DNA of 64,000 bases from Glandiceps talaboti (taxonomy: Eukaryota > Hemichordata > Enteropneusta > Spengelidae), in NCBI RefSeq assembly GCF_964340395.1, contig NC_135557.1, forward strand, positions 2,408,187-2,472,186, in the 5' to 3' direction. How positions within the stretch are numbered: the first letter of the stretch is position 1; each line of letters starts with the position of its first letter. The position numbers and the translations under genes were made by a program. The notes under the pieces are model-generated. The model did not search any database and was not told where the DNA came from. It saw only the letters and a program-made list of their open reading frames with translations. Shown here one piece after another: positions 1 through 13,330 of the stretch.

Positions 1-978
1 GTTAAAGGTTATAGTTCAAGTTAAGGTTAGAAGGTTAAGGTTGGATAGGAGTGATCAAAGCTTGCACAAATTAAGACTACAGCAACAAAGTCTATCATTT
101 GAAGTACAATGAAGATTTGTACATGTATCATGTTACTTAAATTTCACAATTTTCTGATGTAAATAGTTCCCCACCAACTGTATACTAATCAGCTGGTTCT
201 AAAGTTCTTATAACCATTTAATCAAAAATTTCAATTTTTAGATGACTTTAATCCTCTTTCTCCCAGTGGCTGTATGATATTTGTTTGTACACAACTAACT
301 ACTAGTTGGGAGAAAGAGGATTAAATACCAGATATCTGATCATTTCGCAGTGAACATAAATTTATAATTACACCAAAGTATTACCATTACCTAATTTAAC
401 AAATCAACTGGCCTTGTGATAAAAACAAACAAACTAGTTGTGTTCTGTTATGTTCAAGGACAATAGCCCCACAATTAACTGCAGGAATGTGATGTTAATC
501 AGTGTCCAAAATCTGCTTGTACAAGTTGATGGTAATTAAGTTCATAATATCCTGACAGTCTAGGGCAAAGGTCAGTTTTTACACAGAAAGCTCATCTAAA
601 AGGTATGTTTACAATATACACTTAAATTTGTCTGTATAAAGTATTAACAGTATGGTGTAGATTGCTAGCTGACCTTGAATATGAAGGTCAAAGTCATGGG
701 TTACTGTCTTTGATAATATCTAGCATGGTACATTCCTATGGCTCCCCTCCACGCTGGCATGCATGTTGACAGTGACATGTTTTCATGGTGGTGCATCAGA
801 TGTGTATGAATAAATACAACTATGTACAATCTTTGGTACAGTTTTGGTGCAGCACATTCAAAGTGCTCATGAGAGTTTGTTGATTTCTGCAATCGAAAAA
901 TCATTGACACAATTCAATATTAATTCACAGTAAAGTTCATGAAAGTATTATTGCAAATTACAAATAACAAGTCATTGA
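1..978. other. Intergenic DNA without a recognisable gene
   Basis: AT-rich DNA with no supported coding region. It opens with a few loose ggttaagg-like words that are not a telomere array. The only clear structure is the fold-back repeat at 247-325, listed separately. Confidence 0.6.
247..325. repeat. Fold-back element, perfect 19 bp arms
   Basis: The arm TTTAATCCTCTTTCTCCCA at 247-265 is repeated as its exact reverse complement at 307-325, around a 41 bp loop. It could be a very small MITE or a structured transcript. No target-site duplication is obvious. Confidence 0.75.
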
Positions 979-1835
979 GAATGACAGAGTCCCCACTATG
1001 ATTGGGTTTTAAGGAACTGGCAGTTTATGTTGTCATTTTCTTGATATCACTACTCTGATCACGCAACAACACTTGTGAACCTAAATCAAACAGACTTAGA
1101 TATGTTGTGTCTGCTCGTTGGACATGGAACATGCCTACTCATGCTGTGTCTATCTCCTCGTTGGACATGGGACATGCCTACTCTTCAAGATGACGTGATG
1201 GAATAATACATTCAACAATAAAGGATGGGTCAAGTATGGGGGGGGGGGGGAACGACCTGTTCAAGCATGTCTAAGTTATGGCTTTGGACATGAAAACTGC
1301 GCCAACAAAATCGCTGCCAGGCAGCAATATCGGATTATATCACAACGAAAATGGATACGCACATGTATGTCATGGAACACTGTCCTAATATCAACTTTGA
1401 ATGAGATCTGTTCAAGCATGTCTGAGTTATGGCTTTGGACATGGAAAATTCGCAAACAAAATGCCAGGCGGCCATATTGGATCGTATCAAGATGAAAATG
1501 GATATGCACATGTATGTCATAGAACACTGTCCTAATACCAACTTTGAATGAGATCTGTTAAAGCATGTCTGAGTTATGGCTTTAGACAAGAGAAAATTTA
1601 CAAACAAAATGGCTGCTAGGCGGCCATATTGGATTGTATCATGAAACAAATTGACGTGCATATGTATGCCATTATATGTTGCCCCTGTACCAAGTTTGAA
1701 AAAAAATCAGTCCAGGCATTTCCAAGAAGCGGCTCTGGACGGACGGACAGACGGATGGACGGACGACGGATGGACGGACGCACGGACAGACGGAACCCAA
1801 TCCATAAGTCCCTGTCCCGGACTAATAAATACAAA
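970..1835 (+). mobile_element. Non-autonomous repeat element, copy 1
   Basis: The left end (gtccccactatgattggg, about 985) matches copy 2 at 17,374. The body holds three units of about 150 bp, each with a 'caagcatgtctgagttatgg' start and a 'ccatattggat' core. The right part is a GACG-rich tract followed by 'cccaatccataagtcc'. A 200 bp segment near 1057-1255 is absent from copy 2. Open frames here, including a PSIRRPSIRLSVRP-like one, come from the GACG tract and are not genes. Family unidentified. Confidence 0.7.
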
Positions 1836-2029
1836 GATGTAAATGAATGGACAGCCCTTCCATCAATAAAACTTTAAAAGATTAACACACTTCATTACAA
1901 ACTCTTCCATAGCCAATGTCTTAAACCAAGAGCTGGCTACTCTTTCAGTACAGGCAGTGAGCTTTGGGATATTTTCAAGTCGAATATAGACAACAATTCA
2001 ATTGACACATGGCAAGATGTCAAACTTAC

Positions 2030-5000
2030 TTCATTTTGCACTTCTTTGAACTGTTTTCTTCAGATTTCTTCTTCAATTCCAGTTATACAAATTCCTGACA
2101 CACAAGTACAATCTGAAATACAAGGAGAAACATGTTTTATGAACTGAACAGAACTGAAATACAACTCATAAACAAGTGACAACCACCGATATATTTGCAA
2201 AGGTATCAATGTGATGAGAGTTTTAAAATTCAAAACACTTGTTCTCATATTTTTATATGATCCCATGTCAGGAACTTCAATGTGTAATTCTAGGTAAATT
2301 ACCTACCAGACTTTTATATCAACCACATAATCAACTGAAATGGTACTAAAAATCATCAGATGTAGAATGATGAACACAAGTATTTGTTTATTTACACGTA
2401 TGCTGATCCAACAATGGTGAATTCAGATAAATATAGAACACATTGTAGGACTCTTAACCAAGATTTTCCCTCAACACAAACCTCAATAAAACATCTATCA
2501 AGAAAACAATTTCTTTGTGACTGGCAAGTACATAAAATAAGATTATTACTAAGTGCTCAATACAATATTTACTTTTCTCTTCTTTCTCTGAGAATGACTT
2601 TTTTCGACAGCTTTGAAGTCATAAATTGTGGTAAAACATTTTCCTGGCAGCAAAGGTATGGTCTAAAAACAAGGAAACACATTATTAACAAGTCTTGGTC
2701 AAAAACGTAACTTTCCCTCTATCAGGTCAATATTCTGATTTCAACAACAAATATGGCTGCCATTTGGCTCATATTGTAAAGGTCATGAAACATAATTACA
2801 TGCATATGTGTACTACTGTATGCAACATTTGTGCTAGATTTCGTGGAACTTGCCCATGGATCTCAGAGGTGTACACCACCCCCCCCCCCCCCTTTTATAA
2901 TTTGGGCAATTTGACTTTAGACATTGTGATAAAGATCAAGGGTCTGGGTTATGAAAACAAACTTTGATGAGATTGCAAAATTAGAAACATACCTACGTCG
3001 GCTTCTTGTTTGATAGCTTTCTGCTTAAAACATTATTTTTCACTTCTGGTCATATTCTTCACGGATGTGACCTGAAAACAAAGAAAACATGTAACTATAG
3101 CTGGATGGCCCATGGATGTCAGAGGTGTACATCCACACTTCGAATAATTTTTGCTTTTTCACTTTGAACATCGACATCGAGATCAAGGGGTCGGGGTTAT
3201 TAAAACTAACTTTGAAGAGATTGCAATATTTGACACTTACTTATGTCTTCTTCTTCTTGTTTGATAACTTTCTTCTATAGCATAATCCTCTTCAATTCTG
3301 GTCATATAAGTTCTTCATGGGTAAGATCTGTAAACAACGAAAACATTATTAATGTACTGAATTGAACAGAATACCAAACAGATTTAAACTGAATGTCTTC
3401 CGTAAGGGCAAAGTCTTTAGATTTTTGTTCCTACACACAATAATTGTTTGAATGCAACAGAACATTTACAATTAATTATGTTTGAAGTATGTACCAAATT
3501 TAATTGAACTAGGAAAGTGCATTTACTAAGTTGCTAGAACTAGTGGTCACCAGTTGTAAACTGTTCTGAACACGAAAAAGAATTTACTGGCAAGAAATAG
3601 ATACTTATGCAGGAAATGGCTGCATGTCAATAACTGACCTCTTTGGTCAACTTTGTATATGTCCCAGTTGACATGTCACCTTTGTGCCAGGTTTGAGAGA
3701 AATTGGATATAGCATGTCTGAGAAATGATGTATTACGCACAGACAGATGCATGCAGGCATGGACAAAAAAGGTGGGTGGAGCCCATTGGAATAGTCCCCC
3801 TTTGAGAGACTAATCATTGATTGTATCAGAACATCAAGATTACAAAGTAAGAAACTTACTTGTCCTCTTCTTTTAATAACATTCTTCACTAGCTTTCTTC
3901 ATCATTCCTGGGTGTGATCTGAAAAATAGGGCAAAAACATTATCAAATAAACTGACAAGAAAGAGATACATAACTCTCCTATATACACACTTTCTCTCAT
4001 AATTTTATATCAATCCCATGTCAGAAACAATAAATCTGTAAATTTAAGGAACTGTGGTCAATAGGCCTATATATATAGATAGAAGTAGTGGTACAGTGTT
4101 CTCCACCAAGAGTGTTAGCAGGGCGTGGCACCCTGCTATCCACACCTGGCATCCTCCTATTGACGCCAAGCGCCATGCTTTGATGTTTATTTATAAACCA
4201 TTTGACCAAACCCTCTAAGCACACAAATGCCCTAAAACAAATGACCGTTCACACCTTTTCAGAAATAAAGTGACACATGGATATTATCTGAAAATGAAGA
4301 ATAAAAACATTATCAAATAAATTGTACATGTAGAAATATATAGGTATTTACTTTTGATATTCTTTTCCTTTAAACTTTCTTTAGCGACGTTTTCTTCAAC
4401 GTTGAGTCAATTATGTTACCTGAGTAGAGAAGAGAAATACAGATTTACATGGATTATTCATATCTATGGTGATCCAACAATGGTGTTTTGAGATCAATAA
4501 AGAAAATATTTTGGATCTCTTAACCATCATTTTCCATCTACACAAGCTTTGATAAAACCATCCAGTAAGAAAAAATTTCTTCACGACTGAGAAAATCATA
4601 CATATTGAAGAGACTGTAAGACTTGAAACTTACTTATCTTCTTTTTCTGCTAATAACTTTTTTCTTGCGCTTCATTCCTTCATTAATTCTTGTTATACAA
4701 GTTCCTGGGGTATGAACATGATCTGGAATACGAGCACAAACTGCTTGTTTTATGAACTGAACAAGTCTTCATAGAAGACACCCCCCGAAATACTTTACTT
4801 CTATGTGACAGAATGGAGACATGATTTAAAAGAACTTGGCTACAAATATGGCTGCCATTCAATAGAAATTACATTAGCACCAAAAATAATGCTTGTGTCT
4901 AATTCTTTTCTTCACATTTCTTGTAAACATGATTTAAAAGAAATTGGCAATGTGTAAACACTACAATGTGTGTGATAGGTAGGAATTGGCTGGATTTTGA

Positions 5001-7009
5001 TAATTGGCCCTGAAGGTCAAGGTCTCCAAAGATACATGTAGCTTGCATCTGATAATATGGGGGTAGACACTTGAATGAAGTGTCATGAGTATTACAGTTT
5101 TTGAGTTATGCAGTGTTTAGTTTTAACTACAAATATTACCACCTGAGAAATGATGTACTACACACAGACAGGTGCATGCAGGCATGGACAAAAAAGATGG
5201 GTGGAGCCCATTGGAATAGTCCCCCTTTGAGAGACTAATCATTGATTGTATCAGAACATCAAGATTACAATATAAGAAACTTACTTGTCCTCTTCTTTTA
5301 ATAACATTCTTCACTAGCTTAATTCTTCATCATTCCTGGGTGTGATTGAAAAATAGGGTAAACACATTATCAAATAAACTGAATAGAAATAATAAATAGA
5401 TACATACCTCTCATATTTTTTCTTTAATAAACCTTCTTCAGCAGCATCCTTCTTCCTCAATGGTGACTCAATTGTGTTACCTGACAAGAGAGGACAAATA
5501 CTGCATTCCATGGTTTCACAGGGAACCTTGTACATCTCAGCACTGGGATGTGCACATCCTAGTGCTAGTAAGAAGAGCACAACTATGTACCAGCTGTGTG
5601 CCTCACAGTCCCGTTACAGGATATATTTTTCCACAGCCCTGGTACATGGTTTTGAAAAATATGCCTGTTGCATGGATGTGGAATACCGCCCATGTGATAC
5701 TACTATTTTGCACATCCTAGTACCACAGCTGTGTGCTGCATACCTAGCACACAGTTGTTCACATACTTGTAACAGCTATTGTGGAATAATACCCTGTAGC
5801 AACCCTTCTGTTCATATCTGACTAGCATTGCTCACATAACTGACCTACATGGCTGTGGGAAATACCTATATTACAGCTGGTGGTACAGGATGGCTGTGGG
5901 AAAAAGCTCTTGTACATGGATGTTGAAAAAACCTATGCTGCATTGCTATTTTTCACATACATGTTACATTGATGGTGGCATACCAGTTACACATCTGTCA
6001 AATCTAGGTATGTTACACCTAGTGTGTTGGCCAGAGCTGTTACAGGGATATTGTACACATAGTTAGTACAGTACCTGTGGCTCCACTGAGCTGGTACAGC
6101 TATGTGCACAACCCTGTCCTAGGTATGTGGCTTGTACAGGGGTGTGCAAGGTTCCCTGTGTATTTAAATGTATGGTGATCTAACATCAGGTTGTTCAGGT
6201 ACATTGTATATAAATATACAAAATATTTTGGGTCGCTCAACCATCATTTTTCCTCTACACAAGCCTCAATAAAACATGTACTGAGAAAACATTTTTTTCT
6301 TGACTGGCAAAAACATAAAATTTGAAAGGACTCAAAGATTTGAAACTTACTTATATGCTTCATCTTCTAATAACTTCATCAGCTTTTCCAGTGATCTGAA
6401 AAACAACGAAAAAACATTATTAAAAAATTGAACAAAATTATATAGGTACTTGCCTTTGATATTCTTTTTCTTGAAATCTTTCAAAGGTAGAGTCCTTCTT
6501 CATTGTTATCTGTGTAGAGAAAAAGAGAAAAAGAGATTTATATGGGTATTAACAAGTAAAGCCATTGCTTTACTCAAAACAAGACTCACCTTTATAAGTC
6601 TGCAGATAACCAGATTCGCTGCGCTGCATCTGTTCATTGCAAATAGCTTGTATAGTGGCTTGCAGTTTATAACTGACCACTATAGCAAGACATATCTACA
6701 TGCAGAACAGATAAAGAAATCATTCAAGATTTCTGTGAACCAATAAGGTTTTAACAGTTTGCAACCAAGTAACACCTCGTGTTTGATCAGTTTACAAACT
6801 ATACGCAATTGTGCACGCATGGTAATCTGCAGGTTACATACACTGATGATCATCCATTGACCAAAGCGTGTAGTCACTGCTTGGCCAATGACCATCTGAT
6901 TATCACGATTTGGTGGATTTCCAATCTTCAGTCCAGTATTCCTCTTCTAGCAAGTGTACATGTATGATAACTTACTGACTTGGTGAACTTCAATTCCGAG
7001 AGATGTCTT
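2030..7009 (-). CDS. Series of small duplicated exon-like units of an unrecognised Lys/Glu-rich gene
   Basis: On the minus strand at least ten short segments sit between a pyrimidine-rich ...cag acceptor and a gtaagt, gtatgt, gtaaat or gcaagt donor: 6976-7009, 6454-6509, 6351-6395, 5408-5480, 4634-4722, 4352-4419, 3860-3918, 3241-3327, 2993-3071 and 2030-2112. A further copy at 5285-5340 has lost its acceptor (cagATC became caATC). Two sequence types recur. One begins GTAACA-ATTGA and ends in a Lys-rich stretch (5408, 4352; 6454 is related). The other begins ATC and ends AAG-gtaagt (2030, 3241, 3860, 4634, 6351). Predicted peptides are rich in K, E and R, for example SLEKLMKLLEDEAYK at 6351-6395. 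Several units contain stops in every frame, so this may be a partly dead exon array. No family recognised. The splice pattern is seen; the gene is inference. Confidence 0.4.
3718..3938. repeat. Recent segmental duplicate, copy A
   Basis: About 220 bp here matches 5143-5362 almost base for base, at an offset of 1425. It includes the exon-like unit 3860-3918 and its upstream intron. It shows that the exon series grew by tandem duplication and that some copies are young. Confidence 0.8.
5143..5362. repeat. Recent segmental duplicate, copy B
   Basis: This is the partner of 3718-3938. The exon-like unit here has lost the splice acceptor that copy A keeps (tgattgaaa against tgatctgaaa on the plus strand) and carries a small insertion. 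Confidence 0.8.
5519..6158. mobile_element. hAT-like MITE, about 640 bp
   Basis: The left end CAGGGAACCTTG (5519) is repeated as its reverse complement CAAGGTTCCCTG ending at 6158, so the element has terminal inverted repeats of at least 12 bp (14 if flanking CA/TG are counted). CAGGG ends are typical of hAT elements. Flanking octamers tggtttca and tgtattta match at 5 of 8 positions, a possible degenerate target duplication. The interior is made of degenerate 'gtacatgg/tgtgcacatcc' words and encodes nothing. The related unit near 4430-4470 reads straight through the insertion point. Confidence 0.7.
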
Positions 7010-10000
7010 CTGCAGTTATGACAGTAGTCTGGTACATGTGATGTACTTTTAATAGTTATCACAGATTACTACCATTATCAGAGTAGTGGTATCCTTTGTT
7101 GTCATCTAGGGGATATCCTCATAACATACATCTAGGGGTAACATGAGTTACACTTCCATGTTACAACTCTTCATTTTATCTTTAGTTCAAACAGGTTGTA
7201 ACCCAGTGAGCTGGTTCTTCTTGTCCTTTCAATCACTTAGATATTTTTCCTTTCACACATCATGTTATAATGTGTCCTGTTTATCACTACTTCACTTTCT
7301 TTTATCCAGGTTGCTGTGAATCCTCTATATGTACTTGTTTTGCTCACACATTGTTTTATTGTGTCCTTTATGCCACTCCTCCTTTGTCCAGTGTTCTTGT
7401 CCTGTTTCGCATATTGGCATGTTTCTAACTTTGACACTATATCCACTGCATATCAGTGTCCTGCTTATTTACATATCGTTTTACATCGCCACATTTCGTG
7501 TTTTTCTCTGTGGCCCGTTTCATTTCGTGTCAACACTATTGTGCCAGTTTCGCACTGCAGACTGTTTTTTAATGTCCTTTTATAATGCCACTGTCTCTGT
7601 TTTCAACATGTCCTCTCACTTGCCACTTTTCTTATTTCGCATTGTGGCCCGTTTTATTTTGTGTCCACAATACTGTGCCAGTTTCGCACTGCAGACTGTT
7701 TTTTAATGTCCTTTTATAATGCCACTGTCTTTGTTTTCAACATGTCCTCTCACTTGCCACTTTTGTTGTTTCGCACCATGGACCGTTTCATTACGTGTCC
7801 ACACTATTGTGCCAGTTTCGCACTGCAGACTGTTTTTTAATGTCCTTTTATAATGCCACTGTCTCTGTTTTCAACATGTCCTCTCACGTGCCACTTTTCT
7901 TGTTTCGTACCGTGGCCCGTTTCATTTTGTGTCCACACTATTGTGCCAGTTTCGCACTGCAGACTGTTTTTTAATGTCCTTTTATAATGCCACTGTCTCT
8001 GTTTTCAACATGTCCTCTCACGTGCCACTCATCTTTTCGTACCGTGGCCCGTTTCATTTTGTGTCCACACTATTGTGCCAGTTTCGCACTGCAGACTGTT
8101 TTTTAATGTCCTTTTATAATGCCACTGTCTCTGTTTTCAACATGTCCTCTCACTTGCCACTTTTCTTGTTTCGCACCGTGGCCCGTTTCATTTCGTGTCA
8201 ACACTATTGTGCTAGTTTCGCACTGCAGACTGTTTTTTAATGTCCTTTTATAATGCCACTGTCTCTGTTTTCAACATGTCCTCTCACTTGCCACTTTTCT
8301 TGTTTGGCACCGTGGCCCGTTTCATTTCGTGTCAACACTATTGTGCCAGTTTCGCACTGCAGACTGTTTTTTAATGTCCCTTTATAATGCCACTGTCTCT
8401 GTTTTCAACATGTCCTCTCACTTGCCACTTTTCTTGTTTCGCACCGTGGCCCGTTTCATTTTGTGTCCACAATATTGTGCCAGTTTCGCACTGCAGACTG
8501 TTTTTTAATGTCCTTTTATAATGCCACTGTCTCTGTTTTCAACATGTCCTCTCACTTGCCACTTTTGTTGTTTCGCACCGTGGACCGTTTCATTACGTGT
8601 CCACACTATTGTGCCAGTTTCGCACTGCAGACTGTTTTTTAATGTCTTTTTATAATGCCACTGTCTCTGTTTTCAACATGTCCTCTCACTTGCCACTTTT
8701 CTTGTTTCGCACCGTGGCCCGTTTCATTTCGTGTCCACACTATTGTGCCAGTTTCGCACTGCAGACTGTTTTTTAATGTCCTTTTATAATGCCACTGTCT
8801 CTGTTTTCAACATGTCCTCTCACTTGCCACTTTTCTTGTTTCGTACCGTGGCCCGTTTCATTTTGTGTCCACACTATTGTGCCAGTTTCGCACTGCAGAC
8901 TGTTTTTTAATGTCCTTTTATAATGCCACTGTCTCTGTTTTCAACATGTCCTCTCACGTGCCACTCATCTTTTCGCACTGTGGCCCGTTTCATTTCGTGT
9001 CGACACTATTGTGCCAGTTTCGCACTGCAGACTGTTTTTTTTAATGTCCTTTTATAATGCCACTGTCTCTGTTTTCAACATGTCCTCTCACTTGCCACTT
9101 TTCTTGTTTCGCACCGTGGCCCGTTTCATTTCGTGTCAACACTATTGTGCTAGTTTCGCACTGCAGACTGTTTTTTAATGTCCTTTTATAATGCCACTGT
9201 CTCTGTTTTCAACATGTCCTCTCACTTGCCACTTTTCTTGTTTGGCACCGTGGCCCGTTTCATTTCGTGTCAACACTATTGTGCCAGTTTCGCACTGCAG
9301 ACTGTTTTTTAATGTCCCTTTATAATGCCACTGTCTCTGTTTTCAACATGTCCTCTCACTTGCCACTTTTCTTGTTTCGCACCGTGGCCCGTTTCATTTT
9401 GTGTCCACAATATTGTGCCAGTTTCGCACTGCAGACTGTTTTTTAATGTCCTTTTATAATGCCACTGTCTCTGTTTTCAACATGTCCTCTGACTTGCCAC
9501 TTTTCTTGTTTCGTACCGTGGCCCGTTTCATTACGTGTCCACACTATTGTGCCAGTTTCGCACTGCAGACTGTTTTTTAATGTCCTTTTATAATGCCACT
9601 GTCTCTGTTTTCAACATGTCCTCTCACTTGCCACTTTTGTTGTTTCGCACCGTGGCCCGTTTCATTTTGTGTCCACAATATTGTGCCAGTTTCGCACTGC
9701 AGACTGTTTTTTAATGTCCTTTTATAATGCCACTGTCTCTGTTTTCAACATGTCCTCTCACTTGCCACTTTTGTTGTTTCGCACCGTGGACCGTTTCATT
9801 ACGTGTCCACACTATTGTGCCAGTTTCGCACTGCAGACTGTTTTTTAATGTCTTTTTATAATGCCACTGTCTCTGTTTTCAACATGTCCTCTCACTTGCC
9901 ACTTTTCTTGTTTCGCACCGTGGCCCGTTTCATTTCGTGTCGACACTATTGTGCCAGTTTCGCACTGCAGACTGTTTTTTAATGTCCTTTTATAATGCCA

Positions 10001-11188
10001 CTGTCTCTGTTTTCAACATGTCCTCTCACTTGCCACTTTTCTTGTTTCGTACCGTGGCCCGTTTCATTTTGTGTCCACACTATTGTGCCAGTTTCGCACT
10101 GCAGACTGTTTTTTAATGTCCTTTTATAATGCCACTGTCTCTGTTTTCAACATGTCCTCTCACGTGCCACTCATCTTTTCGCACTGTGGCCCGTTTCATT
10201 TTGTGTCCACACTAGTGTGCTAGTTTCGCACTGCAGACTGTTTTTTTTAATGTCCTTTTATAATGCCACTGTCTCTGTTTTCAACATGTCCTCTCACTTG
10301 CCACTTTTCTTGTTTCGCACCGTGGCCCGTTTCATTTCGTGTCAACACTATTGTGCTAGTTTCGCACTGCAGACTGTTTTTTAATGTCCTTTTATAATGC
10401 CACTGTCTCTGTTTTCAACATGTCCTCTCACTTGCCACTTTTCTTGTTTGGCACCGTGGCCTGTTTCATTTCGTGTCAACACTATTGTGCCAGTTTCGCA
10501 CTGCAGACTGTTTTTTAATGTCCTTTTATAATGCCACTGTCTCTGTTTTCAACATGTCCTCTCACTTGCCACTTTTCTTGTTTCGTACCGTGGCCCGTTT
10601 CATTACGTGTCCACACTATTGTGCCAGTTTCGCACTGCAGACTGTTTTTTAATGTCCTTTTATAATGCCACTGTCTCTGTTTTCAACATGTCCTCTCACT
10701 TGCCACTTTTGTTGTTTCGCACCGTGGCCCGTTTCATTTTGTGTCCACAATATTGTGCCAGTTTCGCACTGCAGACTGTTTTTTAATGTCCTTTTATAAT
10801 GCCACTGTCTCTGTTTTTAACATGTCCTCTCACTTGCCACTTTTCTTGTTTCGCATTGTGGCCCGTTTCATTTTGTGTCCACAATATTGTGCCAGTTTCG
10901 CACTGTAGACTGTTTTTTAATGTCCTTTTATAATGCCACTGTCTCTGTTTTCAACATGTCCTCTCACTTGCCACTTTTCTTGTTTCGTACCGTGGCCCGT
11001 TTCATTTTGTGTCCACAATATTGTGCCAGTTTCGCACTGCAGACTGTTTTTTAATGTCCTTTTATAATGCCACTGTCTCTGTTTTCAACATGTCCTCTCA
11101 CTTGCCACTTTTCTTGTTTCGCACCGTGGACCGTTTCATTTCGTGTCCACACTATTGTGCCAGTTTCGCACTGCAGACTGTTTTTTAA

Positions 11189-12889
11189 CGTCCTTTTATA
11201 ATGCCACTGTCTCTGTTTTCAACATGTCCTCTCACTTGCCACTTTTGTTGTTTCGCACCGTGGCCCGTTTCATTTTGTGTCCACACTATTGTGCCAGTTT
11301 CGCACTGCAGACTGTTTTTTACGTCCTTTTATAATGCCACTGTCTCTGTTTTCAACATGTCCTCTCACTTGCCACTTTTCTTGTTTCGCACCGTGGCCCG
11401 TTTCATTTCGTGTCAACACTATTGTGTCAGTTTCGCACTGCAGGCTGTTTTTTAATGTCCTTTTATAATGCCACTGTCTCTGTTTTCAACATGTCCTCTC
11501 ACTTGCCACTTTTCTTGTTTCGCACCGTGGCCCGTTTCATTTCGTGTCAACACTATTGTGCTAGTTTCGCACTGCAGACTGTTTTTTAATGTCCTTTTAT
11601 AATGCCACTGTCTCTGTTTTTAACATGTCCTCTCACTTGCCACTTTTCTTGTTTTCACTGTGGCCTGTTTCATTTTGTGTCCACAATATTGTGCCAGTTT
11701 CGCACTGCAGACTGTTTTTTAATGTCCTTTTATAATGCCACTGTCTCTGTTTTCAACATGTCCTCTCACTTGCCACTTTTCTTGTTTGGCACTGTGGCCT
11801 GTTTCATTTTGTGTCCACACTATTGTGCCAGTTTCGCACTGCAGACTGTTTTTTAATGTCCTTTTATAATGCCACTGTCTTTGTTTTCAACATGTCCTCT
11901 CACTTGCCACTTTTGTTGTTTCGCACCGTGGACCGTTTCATTTCGTGTCGACACTATTGTGCCAGTTTCGCACTGCAGACTGTTTTTTAACGTCCTTTTA
12001 TAATGCCACTGTCTCTGTTTTCAACATGTCCTCTCACTTGCCACTTTTCTTGTTTCGCACCGTGGCCCGTTTCATTTTGTGTCCACAATATTGTGCCAGT
12101 TTCGCACTGCAGACTGTTTTTTAATGTCCTTTTTTAATGCCACCGTCTCTGTTTTCAACATGTCCTCTCACTTGCCACTTTTCTTGTTTCGCACCGTGGC
12201 CCGTTTCATTTCGTGTCAACACTATTGTGCCAGTTTCGCACTGCAGACTGTTTTTTAATGTCCTTTTATAATGCCACTGTCTCTGTTTTCAACATGTCCT
12301 CTCACTTGCCACTTTTCTTGTTTCGCATTGTGGCCCGTTTCATTTTGTGTCCACACTATTGTGCCAGTTTCGCACTGCAGACTGTTTTTTAATGTCCTTT
12401 TATAATGCCACTGTCTCTGTTTTCAATGTGTCCTCTCACTTGCCACTTTTCTTGTTTCGCACCGTGGCCCTTTTCATTACGTGTCCACACTATTGTGCCA
12501 GTTTCGCACTGCAGACTGTTTTTTAATGTCCTTTTATAATGCCACTGTCTCTGTTTTCAACATGTCCTCTCACTTGCCACTTTTCTTGTTTCGCACCGTG
12601 GCCCGTTTCATGACGTGTCCACACTATTGTGCCAGTTTCGCACTGCAGACTGTTTTTTAATGTCCTTTTTTAATGCCACTGTCTCTGTTTTCAACATGTC
12701 CTCTCACTTGCAACTTTTCTTGTTTCACACCGTGGCCCGTTTCATTTCGTGTCCACACTATTGTGCCAGTTTCGCACTGCAGACTGTTTTTTAATGTCCT
12801 TTTATAATGCCACTGTCTTTGTTTTCAACATGTCCTCTCACTTGCCACTTTTCTTGTTTCGCACCGTGGACCATTTCATTTCGTGTCCA
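11189..12889 (+). repeat. Higher-order block of the 134 bp satellite, copy A
   Basis: About 1.7 kb here recurs with the same private variants at an offset of 2142 bp (16 units minus 2 bp). Shared markers are 'tgtttttacgtcc' (11,317 and 13,459), 'cttgttttcactgtggcctg' and 'ttcaatgtgtcctc'. Confidence 0.85.
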
Positions 12890-13330
12890 CAATATTGTGC
12901 CAGTTTCGCACTGCAGACTGTTTTTTAATGTCCTTTTATAATGCCACTGTCTCTGTTTTCAACATGTCCTCTCACTTGCCACTTTTCTTGTTTCGCACCG
13001 TGGCCCGTTTCATTACGTGTCCACACTATTGTGCCAGTTTCGCACTGCAGACTGTTTTTTAATGTCCTTTTATAATGCCACTGTCTCTGTTTTCAACATG
13101 TCCTCTCACTTGCCACTTTTCTTGTTTCGCACCGTGGCCCGTTTCATTTTGTGTCCACAATATTGTGCCAGTTTCGCACTGCAGACTGTTTTTTAATGTC
13201 CTTTTATAATACCACTGTCTCTGTTTTCAACATGTCCTCTCACTTGCCACTTTTCTTGTTTCGCACCGTGGACCGTTTCATTTCGTGTCCACACTATTGT
13301 GCCAGTTTCGCACTGCAGACTGTTTTTTAA

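Noticed and set aside
1-60. Telomere-like ggttaagg words
   Set aside because: Irregular and only a few; not a TTAGGG-type array.
1616-1877. PSVRP / GRTDRRMDGR-like frames on both strands
   Set aside because: Translation of the GACG-rich tract of the dispersed element; the same tract recurs at 18,120 and 44,790.
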